DNA from: Tsukamurella pseudospumae
Lineage (GTDB): Bacteria > Actinomycetota > Actinomycetes > Mycobacteriales > Mycobacteriaceae
Direction of reading: 5' to 3'
Assembly (NCBI RefSeq): GCF_001575205.1
Contig: NZ_LSRE01000034.1
Span: 62,001 to 126,000, forward strand
Length of the DNA: 64,000 bases
In this document: piece after piece, positions 17,448-24,752 of the stretch
Position numbering within the stretch: the stretch's first letter is position 1
How the letters are laid out: each line of letters starts with the position of its first letter
Notes under the pieces: generated by a model
What the model was told of the DNA's origin: nothing
Seen by the model: only the letters and a program-made list of their open reading frames with translations
Databases searched by the model: none
Position numbers and translations under genes: made by a program

Positions 17448-17723
17448 ATGGCTCTACTGCTTCGCGAGGCGATCGGGGAGAACCTGCGGAAGACGCGGGT
17501 CCGCCAGAGTCGCACACTGCGTGACGTGTCGTCGTCGGCACAGGTCAGTCTCGGCTACCTGTCGGAGGTCGAGCGCGGCCAGAAGGAGGCGTCCAGCGAA
17601 CTGCTGGCCGCGATCTGCGGCGCGCTGGCCGTCGAGGTGGCCGACGTGGTGGCTCAGGCGAGTGTGTCGATGCGCCCGATCCCCACGATGGTGATCCCGG
17701 CGCCCGCTCTTGCCGCTGCCTGA
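17448..17723 (+). CDS. clgR: ClgR-type helix-turn-helix regulator
   Basis: A 91-residue Xre-family activator of Clp protease and envelope-stress genes. The HTH is seen as [37 protein letters not shown], almost identical in plan to mycobacterial ClgR (Rv2745c). The C-terminus ends PAPALAAA; ClgR proteins carry an Ala-rich end that marks them for ClpP1P2 turnover. The ATG at 17448 is preferred because GGAGG (17438-17442) sits 5 bases upstream. pspA follows 164 bases later. Confidence 0.9.
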   Translation: MALLLREAIGENLRKTRVRQSRTLRDVSSSAQVSLGYLSEVERGQKEASSELLAAICGALAVEVADVVAQASVSMRPIPTMVIPAPALAAA

Positions 17724-17802
17724 CCCTGAGACGGGCGATCCGCGGATTCGGGGATTTCCCCGGACCCGCGGATCAGGGCGGCGCGCCGGACCGAATACCC
17801 GA

Positions 17803-17808
17803 TAGATT
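17803..17808 (+). promoter_or_regulatory. possible internal promoter of pspA
   Basis: TAGATT about 80 bases before pspA, followed by a GTCCGGCG/CGCCGGAC hairpin at 17820-17836 in the predicted 5' UTR. It could give pspA basal expression separate from the SigE promoter. Confidence 0.4.
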
Positions 17809-17887
17809 GGTAAGCACGAGTCCGGCGTCGCCGGACGGCCGGACGATGATTCGGCGATGAACGCATCGAGGCGGAGGAGAACTGACG

Positions 17888-18703
17888 ATGGCTAACCCGT
17901 TCGTCAAGGGGTGGCGCTACCTGATGGCGCTGTTCAACGCGAAGATCGACGAGAACGCCGATCCCAAGGTCCAGATCCAGCAGGCGATCGAGGACGCGCA
18001 GCGGCAGCACCAGGCACTGTCGCAGCAGGCGGCGGCGGTCATCGGCAACCAGCGCCAGCTGGAGATGAAGCTGAACCGCCAGCTGGCGGAGGTCGAGAAG
18101 CTGTCCGCCAACACGCGCCAGGCGGTGCAGCTGGCGGACCAGGCGACCGCTGCGGGTGACGCCGCCAAGGCCACCGAGTACACCAACGCCGCCGAGGCCT
18201 TCGCCGCGCAGCTCGTGACCGCCGAACAGAGCGTCGAGGACCTCAAGGGCCTGCACGACCAGTCGCTCCAGGCCGCCGGCCAGGCGAAGCGCGCCGTCGA
18301 GCAGAACGCGATGCAGCTGCAGCAGAAGCTCGCCGAGCGCACCAAGCTGCTGAGCCAGCTGGAGCAGGCCAAGATGCAGGAGCAGGTCTCCGCGTCGCTG
18401 AACCAGATGGGCCAGCTCGCCGCGCCGGGCAACACGCCGAACCTCGACGAGGTCCGCGAGAAGATCGAGCGGCGCTACGCCAACGCCCTCGGCTCCACCG
18501 AGCTCGCGCAGAACTCGGTCCAGGGCCGCATGGCCGAGGTCCAGCAGGCCACGGTCCAGATGGCGGGCCACTCGCGCCTCGAGCAGATCCGCGCGTCCAT
18601 GCAGGCCAGCGGTCAGATCGCCGGCGCTCCCGCGGCCCCGCAGGCGGCGCCCGCGCCGCAGGCCCCGCAGCAGGTGCCGAACCCGAACCTGCAGAAGCCC
18701 TGA
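17888..18703 (+). CDS. pspA: PspA/IM30 family envelope-stress protein (35-kDa antigen homolog)
   Basis: A peripheral inner-membrane scaffold that binds and stabilises damaged membrane. The 271 residues start with the membrane-inserting amphipathic helix [22 protein letters not shown], followed by an almost uninterrupted coiled coil to about residue 240. A disordered Ala/Pro/Gln-rich tail follows. It corresponds to Rv2744c, whose product partners with ClgR and PspM. A good RBS (GGAGGAG) precedes the ATG. pspM starts 15 bases downstream in the same operon. Confidence 0.93.
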   Translation: MANPFVKGWRYLMALFNAKIDENADPKVQIQQAIEDAQRQHQALSQQAAAVIGNQRQLEMKLNRQLAEVEKLSANTRQAVQLADQATAAGDAAKATEYTNAAEAFAAQLVTAEQSVEDLKGLHDQSLQAAGQAKRAVEQNAMQLQQKLAERTKLLSQLEQAKMQEQVSASLNQMGQLAAPGNTPNLDEVREKIERRYANALGSTELAQNSVQGRMAEVQQATVQMAGHSRLEQIRASMQASGQIAGAPAAPQAAPAPQAPQQVPNPNLQKP

Positions 18704-18717
18704 ACCGACGAGGAACC

Positions 18718-19587
18718 ATGACTGACCAGCGAGGCCGCTACCGCACCGACTTCTCGGCGGTGGCGGCCTCTGCTGGTCGGATGGCCGCCTCGGCGATCAC
18801 GGCGGCGTCCGCGGCGATGGAGACCGCCGCCCGCGCGGCCGACGAGGCGCGCGACAGGGCGGCCCGCCGGAAGGATCCCAAGGCCGCCCACCAACGGTCG
18901 ATCACGAAGGCCCGGCACACCGTGAACGGGTGGGCCGCGACCACCTCCACGTCGGCGGTGGTCGCCGTGGGCGGCTTCGCCACCGCGGCCCCCGTCGTGG
19001 GCGGCACCGCGACCGCGGTCACGGCGGTCATCGCCGTCCCCGCGGCCTACGCCGTCCGGAAGCTGCGGCGCCTGCGCCGCACCCCGGCCCCGCCGCGCAC
19101 CTATGCGCGGCGCACCCTGCCGGCCGGCTCGTCGGCGCTGTACAAGCCGGTGCGCGCCCTCGCCGAGTCGGAGCAGGAGTTCCTCGCGCTGATGGCCGTG
19201 CTGTCGCGGTCCGGGGCCCTGCCGCCCGATGCGCTCAGTGAACTCGACGACGACGCGGAGGCCTCGGCCGACGCCATCGCGTCCTACGCGGAACAACTGG
19301 CTGATCTCGAGCGGGTCGTCGCCGGGGGCGGCGGGTCGGCCGCGTACCTGCGTGAGACCTTCGACGAGGGGCGCGCCAGCCTGGACGAGGGCGTCGATGC
19401 GTACCGCGAGATGGTCCGGTCCGCCGCGACGACGGTCGCCGCCGCACGCGGGTCGCTCGGCTCGCCCGCCCGGTTCGATGAGCTCAGCATGGCCACGCCG
19501 CGCCTGCAGGAGACCGCGGAACGGCTGCGGGCCTGGGCGTACGGCATCGCGGCGCTGCCTGCCGTGCCGGATCCGCACACCTGGTGA
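18718..19587 (+). CDS. pspM: PspM-like envelope stress membrane protein
   Basis: A 289-residue homolog, by position and architecture, of Rv2743c (PspM), which anchors PspA at the membrane. A basic N-terminus precedes two adjacent hydrophobic helices at about residues 78-115 (SAVVAVGGFATAAPVVGG and TAVTAVIAVPAAYAV). A basic loop and a C-terminal helical domain with acidic stretches (LSELDDDAEASADAIASYAEQL) follow. The tail LRAWAYGIAALPAVPDPHTW is Trp-rich. Sequence similarity in this family is low, so the symbol rests mainly on operon context. Confidence 0.75.
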   Translation: MTDQRGRYRTDFSAVAASAGRMAASAITAASAAMETAARAADEARDRAARRKDPKAAHQRSITKARHTVNGWAATTSTSAVVAVGGFATAAPVVGGTATAVTAVIAVPAAYAVRKLRRLRRTPAPPRTYARRTLPAGSSALYKPVRALAESEQEFLALMAVLSRSGALPPDALSELDDDAEASADAIASYAEQLADLERVVAGGGGSAAYLRETFDEGRASLDEGVDAYREMVRSAATTVAAARGSLGSPARFDELSMATPRLQETAERLRAWAYGIAALPAVPDPHTW

Positions 19588-19596
19588 CCCGCCCTC

Positions 19597-19608
19597 GGGG
19601 TTAACCCC
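19597..19608. promoter_or_regulatory. GGGGTTAACCCC palindrome
   Basis: A perfect 12-bp palindrome 10 bases after the pspM stop and about 100 bases before the small membrane-protein gene. It may be a regulator site or part of a weak terminator; no regulator can be named. Confidence 0.35.
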
Positions 19609-19710
19609 CAAATCTCCCTGAAACCCCTGTTCAGAGGGTGACTTTCGGCACCGACGGGGGCATGGTGGAAGAAGAAAGACCTCCACGGAAATCCTCGAAA
19701 GGTGCTCGCA

Positions 19711-19881
19711 ATGTTCTGGAAGATCCTCGGCGCCATCGTCGTCATCTGGCTCGCCCTGATGGTGGCCTCGGCGATCATCAAGTCCCTGTTCCCGCTGGCG
19801 ATCATCGCGCTCGTCGTCATCGGTATCGTCACTGTGGTCAAGTGGCTGGGATCCGGGAAGAAGACCACCAGCACGTTCTAA
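19711..19881 (+). CDS. 56-residue two-helix membrane protein
   Basis: A small gene: ATG at 19711 with GAAAGG 8 bases upstream, TAA at 19879-19881. The product starts MFWKILGAIVVIWLALMVAS and has two hydrophobic helices (about 4-21 and 25-45) joined by IIKSLFP, then a charged tail WLGSGKKTTSTF. Codon third positions are strongly G/C, as in real genes here. It has no recognised family. Its place after clgR-pspA-pspM, where M. tuberculosis has a fourth Psp gene, suggests an envelope-stress accessory, by position only. Confidence 0.75.
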   Translation: MFWKILGAIVVIWLALMVASAIIKSLFPLAIIALVVIGIVTVVKWLGSGKKTTSTF

Positions 19882-19924
19882 CGTGCGGCGTACCCGGCAG
19901 CCCGCCGTCGCGGGAGGAGCACGG

Positions 19925-21076
19925 GTGCGCGTAGCGATCGTCGCGGGATCCGAGGCCGGGCATGCACTGCCCGGCCTCGCCCTCGCCCTCCGCCTGATCG
20001 GCGCCGGCCACGTGCCGGTCGTGTTCACGGGCCGGCAGTGGTCGGAGGTGGGAGCCCGGTACGGCGTCGACACCCGCGAGCTGCCGGGCCTGGCCGCGCG
20101 CCCCGGCGACGACGACGAGGACGCGGGCTCGAAGATCCACGCCCGCGCCGCGTACATCGGGACGTGCGTGCTGCCACGTATCCAGGAGTTCCGCGCCGAT
20201 CTGGTGGTGGCCGACATCCTCACCCCGGGCGGCGGCATGGCCGCCGAGCTGCTCGGCCTGCCGTGGCTCGAACTCAGCCCCCACCCGCTGTACCTGTCCT
20301 CGAAGGGCCTGCCACCGATCGGATCCGGTCTCGCCCCCGCGCGGACGCCCCGCGAACACCTGCGCGACGCCGTGCTCCGCGCGTTCACCGCCCGCGACCT
20401 GCGCAACGGCCGGCGCCAACGGGAGGCCGCCCGCGCTGGGATCGGCCTGCCCCCGCCCGATCCCGGACCCGACGGCCGGCTCGTCGCCACCATCCCCGCC
20501 CTCGAGCTGCCGCGCCCCGACTGGCCGGCGCACACGCACCTCGTCGGGCCGCTCACCCTGGAGCCGACCGACGCGCGATGCCCCGTCCCCGAGGGCTCCG
20601 GGCCGGTCGTGATGGTGGCACCGTCGACCGCGGCGACGGGCGAGCAGAACTTGGCGGAGGTCGCCGTCGACGGGCTCCGGGGGGCCGGCGTGCGGGTCGC
20701 GGTCAGCGGCCTGCACCCGCCCGTCTTCGACGGTGAGCCGTGGGTCGCCAGTGGATTCGGCCGGCAGGACCGGCTCGTCGCGCAGGCCGACGCCGTGGTC
20801 TGCGGCGGCGGGCACGGCATGCTGACCAAGGCGCTCACCGCCGGGAGGCCCGTCGTGGTCGTCCCTGGTGGCGGCGACCAATGGGAGCTCGCGAACCGCG
20901 TCGTGCGGCAGGGGAGCGGCGTGGTGGTCCGGCCCGCGACGCCGGAGGCGATCCGCGACGGTGTGCGGCGCGTCCTGGACGATCCGTCGTTCGCGCGCGC
21001 CGCCCGCGCTGCCGCGCGCAGTGCGCACCGCGTGGCCGACCCGGTGGTGGTGTGCGAGACGGTTGTGCATCGGTAG
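19925..21076 (+). CDS. GT1/MGT-type glycosyltransferase
   Basis: A 383-residue UDP-glycosyltransferase-fold protein like Rv2739c. The N-terminal Rossmann domain begins MRVAIVAGSEAGHALPGLALALRL. The C-terminal nucleotide-sugar-binding domain has CGGGHGMLTKALTAGRPVVVVPGGGDQWELANRVV, the equivalent of the GT1 HCG-x-G...P...DQ motif. The donor and acceptor are not predictable. The start is the GTG at 19925, preceded by GGGAGGAG at ideal distance, rather than an in-frame GTG at 19883 without RBS. It lies between the Psp cluster and DUF3046 as in mycobacteria. Confidence 0.85.
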   Translation: MRVAIVAGSEAGHALPGLALALRLIGAGHVPVVFTGRQWSEVGARYGVDTRELPGLAARPGDDDEDAGSKIHARAAYIGTCVLPRIQEFRADLVVADILTPGGGMAAELLGLPWLELSPHPLYLSSKGLPPIGSGLAPARTPREHLRDAVLRAFTARDLRNGRRQREAARAGIGLPPPDPGPDGRLVATIPALELPRPDWPAHTHLVGPLTLEPTDARCPVPEGSGPVVMVAPSTAATGEQNLAEVAVDGLRGAGVRVAVSGLHPPVFDGEPWVASGFGRQDRLVAQADAVVCGGGHGMLTKALTAGRPVVVVPGGGDQWELANRVVRQGSGVVVRPATPEAIRDGVRRVLDDPSFARAARAAARSAHRVADPVVVCETVVHR

Positions 21077-21079
21077 CCT
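21074..21079 (+). promoter_or_regulatory. -10 box of leaderless DUF3046 gene
   Basis: TAGCCT, overlapping the glycosyltransferase stop codon, 6 bases before the GTG at 21086. Confidence 0.5.
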
Positions 21080-21085
21080 GGTCCG

Positions 21086-21277
21086 GTGCGTCTCACCGAC
21101 TTCCGCGAACTGCTCTACGCCGAGTTCGGCACCCTCCGCGGCGACACCCTCATGAGCGACCACCGCCTCGCGGCCTTCGGTGCCACCGGAGATCAGGCCA
21201 TCGAATCCGGCGCGGACCCGCGGGACGTGTGGCGCGCTCTCTGTTCCGAGTTCGACGTTCCCCGGTCCCGCTGGTAA
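21086..21277 (+). CDS. DUF3046 family protein
   Basis: A 63-residue cytoplasmic protein of unknown function, found next to recA-region genes in mycolata (Rv2738c). Family hallmarks are MRLTDFRELLYAEFG, LMSDHRLAAFG, QAIESGADPRDVWRALC and the closing DVPRSRW. The stop codon used (TAA at 21275-21277) lies inside the first copy of a 63-bp tandem repeat, and downstream copies repeat the last dozen codons together with a stop. The ancestral gene probably ended at the TAG at 21464-21466. Confidence 0.85.
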   Translation: MRLTDFRELLYAEFGTLRGDTLMSDHRLAAFGATGDQAIESGADPRDVWRALCSEFDVPRSRW

Positions 21278-21466
21278 CCGGGGTCGCGCTGGGCGCGTGT
21301 CCTCTGTTCCGACCCTGACGTTCCCCGGTCCCGCTGGTAACCGGGGTCGCGCTGGGCGCGTGCCCTCTGTTCCGAGTTCGACGTTCCCCGGTCCCGCTGG
21401 TAACCGGGGTCGCGCTGGGCGCGTGCCCTCTGCTCCGACCCCGACGTTCCCAAGGCCCGCTGGTAG
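21239..21466 (+). repeat. 63-bp tandem repeat (3 full copies and a partial fourth) over the DUF3046 3' end
   Basis: Units begin at 21239, 21302, 21365 and 21428, so the period is exactly 63 bp, or 21 codons. Each unit encodes the C-terminal codons of DUF3046 (CS[EF/DP]DVP..RW) and an in-frame stop. Each of the first three also contains a CCCCGGT...ACCGGGG hairpin just around that stop. Copies differ mainly at one site (GAGTTC versus GACCCT/GACCCC), in alternating order. The array ends at the TAG directly abutting the stop of the convergent arabinosyltransferase gene. Confidence 0.95.
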
Positions 21467-24400
21467 CTACTTCTGCTGCGGCGTCTTCCCCGGCGACCAC
21501 AGGCCGGACCGGCTGACGTCCGTGCGGCTCAGCTGCGCGGCCGGCGCGTCGACGTACGGCACGTACCGCTCCAGCGCGCCCCACTCCCGGCCCCAGTCGT
21601 TGTTCAGGTAGGTCGGCACCGTCTGCGCGGTGGCGAGCAGGAGCGCCCAGCCCAACGGGCCGCCGGCGTCGCCGCCCTCCCACGTCGTGGTCGCCGCGGC
21701 GGCGAGGTCGCGCTCGGGCAGGATCCGCCACTTCGGCAGCTCCGCGACGCCGCCGTTCTCCTGCCACTGCCGCTGGCAGGGGAAGCCGATGCCGGCACCC
21801 CAGTCGACGAGGGTCGGGTCGTCGCCGAGCAACTGCTGCATCGTCTCGAGCTTCGGAGCGCGCGGCGGCGTGTAGGCCACCCAGGTGTTCTCCGACGGTG
21901 CCGTGATGTTCGCGACGACGCGGACCGCGGTGGCGCCCCGCGGGATCATCGCCGACGGTACGCGCAGGTTGCGCCACGCGGGGGCGGGGCCGATGTCGAT
22001 CGGGATGACCATCCCGGCGGGCGTGATCGCAGCTGTGCCCGTGCCGAATTCGAGCTGCAGGTCCGCGGGGCCGAACCGGCCGGCGACGCTGATCGTCAGC
22101 AGCCGGTCGACCCCGCCCGCGGGCAGGGCGTACCAGCTCGAGGTGGCGTTCGCGGAGCGCTGCACGCCGGTCTGCCTGCTGCCGACCATCGGGACCCGCG
22201 CCGGGTCCAGACCGAAGGGCAGGGCCGCCGTCGAGCCGTTGACGCCGGGCCGCTCCAGCGTGCCGCCGCCGGTGCCGCCGGTGTTCGACGGGGTGTTGTC
22301 GGCGTCGCCGGTACGCACCAGGTCGGCCGCGCCGCGCGAGCTCGACGAGAAGCTACCCGCGATGCCGTTCGGTGTGAAGTTCGCGTTCTGCTCGCCGACC
22401 AGCGGGTCGCGGGCGTTCCCGAGCGGGGTGAGGACGCCGGCGGTGGCGTCGCGTTCGACCAGCACCTCGTCGGCCATGCCGCACGGGTTCCCGGCGAGCG
22501 AGCGCAGGTTCTGCTGGCCGTACGAGTAGGCCGGGTGCTGGATCATGATCGACGCGGCGTTGGTCGCCCCGATCATCGCGAGGATGAGGACGGCGACCAG
22601 CGTGATCGGCGTGGCGAACCCGGGCAGGCGCCCGCCGATGTCGGGCAGGCGCGGGGTCCATCCCGTCACGTGCACCACGAGAGCGGCGAGCAGCAGCGCC
22701 ACCGTGATCGCCCCGAAGAGGTTCGCCAGCTTGATCCCTGCCACCACGGGTTCGGTGCCGCCCCACGGGATGCCGAAGTTGCCGGGGTAGAACCAGCCGT
22801 TGGTCGACTCGAAGGCGAGCGTCGCGCAGGCGGCCGTCGCCGCGAGGACGAGCAGGCTGAACTGCGGGCGCCGGATCGCACGCGGCCGCACGGCGACCAC
22901 CGCGACCGCCGCGGCCATGGCGCCGAGCGTCGCGAACGCCCCGAAGTGGTGCGTCCACTTGGTCGGGTTGAAGGCCATCACCAGGAGTGAGACGCCGATC
23001 GCGGCGACCACCCGCCGCGCGGGACCGGACGCGATGCCGGGGATCCGGCGGCGCCACAGCAGCAGTGTCGCGGTGAGCGCGGCGGAGAGGAACATGGCGA
23101 GCATGGCGAACCGTCGGGCCACCGAGCCGTTGGGATTCTGCTGGAAGAGGGCCTCGTACCGGATGATCTCGCGGTGCCACTGCTCGCTCGGGCCGACATC
23201 GCCGAGCAGCTTCGTGGACTGCAACATCTCGATCAGGCCGTGGTCGGCGAAGATCAGGTACAGCACCGACGCGCCCGCCGCGGCCAGCGGCAGCAGCGAC
23301 GCGGCCCACCCGTTGACCGAGACATGGGACCGGACGGCCTTCCACAGCGGCGCCGCCGCCACGAGGAAGACCACGAAGGCGAAGCTGCCGGTGGGGGCGG
23401 CCGAGAGCGTCAGGCCCGCCACGACCAACCCCGCGCCCGCGGGCGCCAGGCGGCGGGTCGCGACGGTGCGTTCCACCAGGCACCAGGTGACGACGGTGCC
23501 GAGGGCGACGATCGGCTCCGGGCGCAGGCCGGGGTTGTAGGTCAGCCAGAACAGCGTGAAGACCGCGGCGGCCGCCCACAGTGCGCGGGAGTAGTCCTTG
23601 GGCGCGCGGCGCTTGCTGAGCCCCAGTCGGGGCAGGACCTCCCGCGAGAGCAGGAACCAGGCCAGGATGCCGGACAGCAGCGCGGGCAGGCGCAGCCACG
23701 GGCTGGACACGCTCAGCTCCGCCATCCACGAGACCACGTAGAAGGGCATGCCGAACGGCGCGTAGGGGGCGTCGTAGTACCTAAACACCTCGGGCATGTA
23801 GCCGGAGTGCGGCGCGGCCTTGATCATTCCCAGGATGTAGCCGTCGTCGGAGGTGGGCGCCCCGATGATGTGCCAGACCAGCAGGCTGCCGACCACCGCC
23901 GCGTCCGCGAGCCGTACGTGCAGCCACCGTCGGGGGATGAGGTGCGTGCCGCGGCGGCCGTCCGCGCGGTCGAGCAGCGCGAGCGCGAACAGCGAGATGA
24001 GCACGCACAGCACGCCGACCAGGATCGCGACGCCCTTGAGCGTCGACGGTGAGGAGGTGTAGCGCGAGTCCACGTCGATGCGCGCCGAGGGCTTGGCGCC
24101 CTGCAGGTCCGCCGGGAGGTCCGAGAAGACGCCGACCACCTGCGGGCGCAGGTCACCGGGCACCTCGGTCCGCTTCGCGTCGATGAGGGTGACCGCGCGA
24201 TCCGCGTCGATCGAGACCGTGGCCTTCTCGCAGTGCGCGAGGTCGGCCCGGGGGACGGTACCCACCAGCGCGCCCCGCGAGCGGACCGTCAGCGCCTCGC
24301 CGTCGACCGTCACGAACAGGCCGACGGTGCGCGCCCGGTCCCCGGCGGGCGGGGGCGTCGTGGCCGCGAGCACCGTCTCCTTGCCCGACGGTGCCGCCGC

Positions 24401-24604
24401 CGCGACCGCGCACGGCACGGTCAGGTCGACCTCGAGCGGCTTGTACATCGTCAGCGGTGCCGTGACCGGCGCGAGCGAGCCGGACTGCGGCCAGTCGATC
24501 GTCACGGCGGTCTGCTTGATCGGCAGCAGCGGCGTGGCGATCGCCAGCACGAGGCCGAGCAGGCCGGTCACGACGGCGGCGATCCGGGCGGTTCGGAGGT
24601 TCAC
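21467..24604 (-). CDS. Emb-type arabinosyltransferase
   Basis: A polytopic GT-C enzyme that adds arabinose from decaprenyl-phospho-arabinose to arabinogalactan or lipoarabinomannan and is the ethambutol target family. The 1045 residues show an N-terminal helix and periplasmic loop, the catalytic loop after TM2 with PTSDDGYILGM (the DD motif), about 13 membrane helices, and a large C-terminal periplasmic carbohydrate-binding region. Standing alone, it cannot be named A, B or C. The start is the GTG at 24604, 8 bases after a minus-strand TACCCT. Its stop touches the repeat-expanded DUF3046 gene. Confidence 0.88.
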   Translation of the reverse strand: MNLRTARIAAVVTGLLGLVLAIATPLLPIKQTAVTIDWPQSGSLAPVTAPLTMYKPLEVDLTVPCAVAAAAPSGKETVLAATTPPPAGDRARTVGLFVTVDGEALTVRSRGALVGTVPRADLAHCEKATVSIDADRAVTLIDAKRTEVPGDLRPQVVGVFSDLPADLQGAKPSARIDVDSRYTSSPSTLKGVAILVGVLCVLISLFALALLDRADGRRGTHLIPRRWLHVRLADAAVVGSLLVWHIIGAPTSDDGYILGMIKAAPHSGYMPEVFRYYDAPYAPFGMPFYVVSWMAELSVSSPWLRLPALLSGILAWFLLSREVLPRLGLSKRRAPKDYSRALWAAAAVFTLFWLTYNPGLRPEPIVALGTVVTWCLVERTVATRRLAPAGAGLVVAGLTLSAAPTGSFAFVVFLVAAAPLWKAVRSHVSVNGWAASLLPLAAAGASVLYLIFADHGLIEMLQSTKLLGDVGPSEQWHREIIRYEALFQQNPNGSVARRFAMLAMFLSAALTATLLLWRRRIPGIASGPARRVVAAIGVSLLVMAFNPTKWTHHFGAFATLGAMAAAVAVVAVRPRAIRRPQFSLLVLAATAACATLAFESTNGWFYPGNFGIPWGGTEPVVAGIKLANLFGAITVALLLAALVVHVTGWTPRLPDIGGRLPGFATPITLVAVLILAMIGATNAASIMIQHPAYSYGQQNLRSLAGNPCGMADEVLVERDATAGVLTPLGNARDPLVGEQNANFTPNGIAGSFSSSSRGAADLVRTGDADNTPSNTGGTGGGTLERPGVNGSTAALPFGLDPARVPMVGSRQTGVQRSANATSSWYALPAGGVDRLLTISVAGRFGPADLQLEFGTGTAAITPAGMVIPIDIGPAPAWRNLRVPSAMIPRGATAVRVVANITAPSENTWVAYTPPRAPKLETMQQLLGDDPTLVDWGAGIGFPCQRQWQENGGVAELPKWRILPERDLAAAATTTWEGGDAGGPLGWALLLATAQTVPTYLNNDWGREWGALERYVPYVDAPAAQLSRTDVSRSGLWSPGKTPQQK

Positions 24605-24612
24605 GATCACTG

Positions 24613-24618
24613 AGGGTA
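24613..24618 (-). promoter_or_regulatory. -10 box of the arabinosyltransferase gene
   Basis: Minus-strand TACCCT, 8 bases before the GTG at 24604 and 2 bases before a GTG at 24610. Confidence 0.45.
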
Positions 24619-24694
24619 TCGGCCCGTGCCCCGTGATCCGGTGCGCCCACGGCGAGTCTGCGGAGACGGCTGTGAAATCTGCCGCATCAGACGT

Positions 24695-24700
24695 TAGGCT
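24695..24700 (+). promoter_or_regulatory. -10 box for indolepyruvate oxidoreductase gene
   Basis: TAGGCT predicts a transcript start near 24707 and a 5' UTR of about 46 bases to the TTG at 24753. GGAG at 24741-24744 within that UTR serves as the Shine-Dalgarno. Confidence 0.4.
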
Positions 24701-24752
24701 GTGACTACCGACACAGCCCGCGCTGCGTTCCGACACCCCTGGAGCAGGCGCA

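Noticed and set aside
21239-21466. CRISPR array
   Set aside because: Units are contiguous 63-bp repeats with no unique spacers and no cas genes nearby.
21180-21611. Open frames with 21-residue protein repeats through the 63-bp array, on both strands
   Set aside because: Any 63-bp repeat free of stops in one frame stays open. They have no RBS or promoter, and the plus-strand one runs into the arabinosyltransferase antisense.
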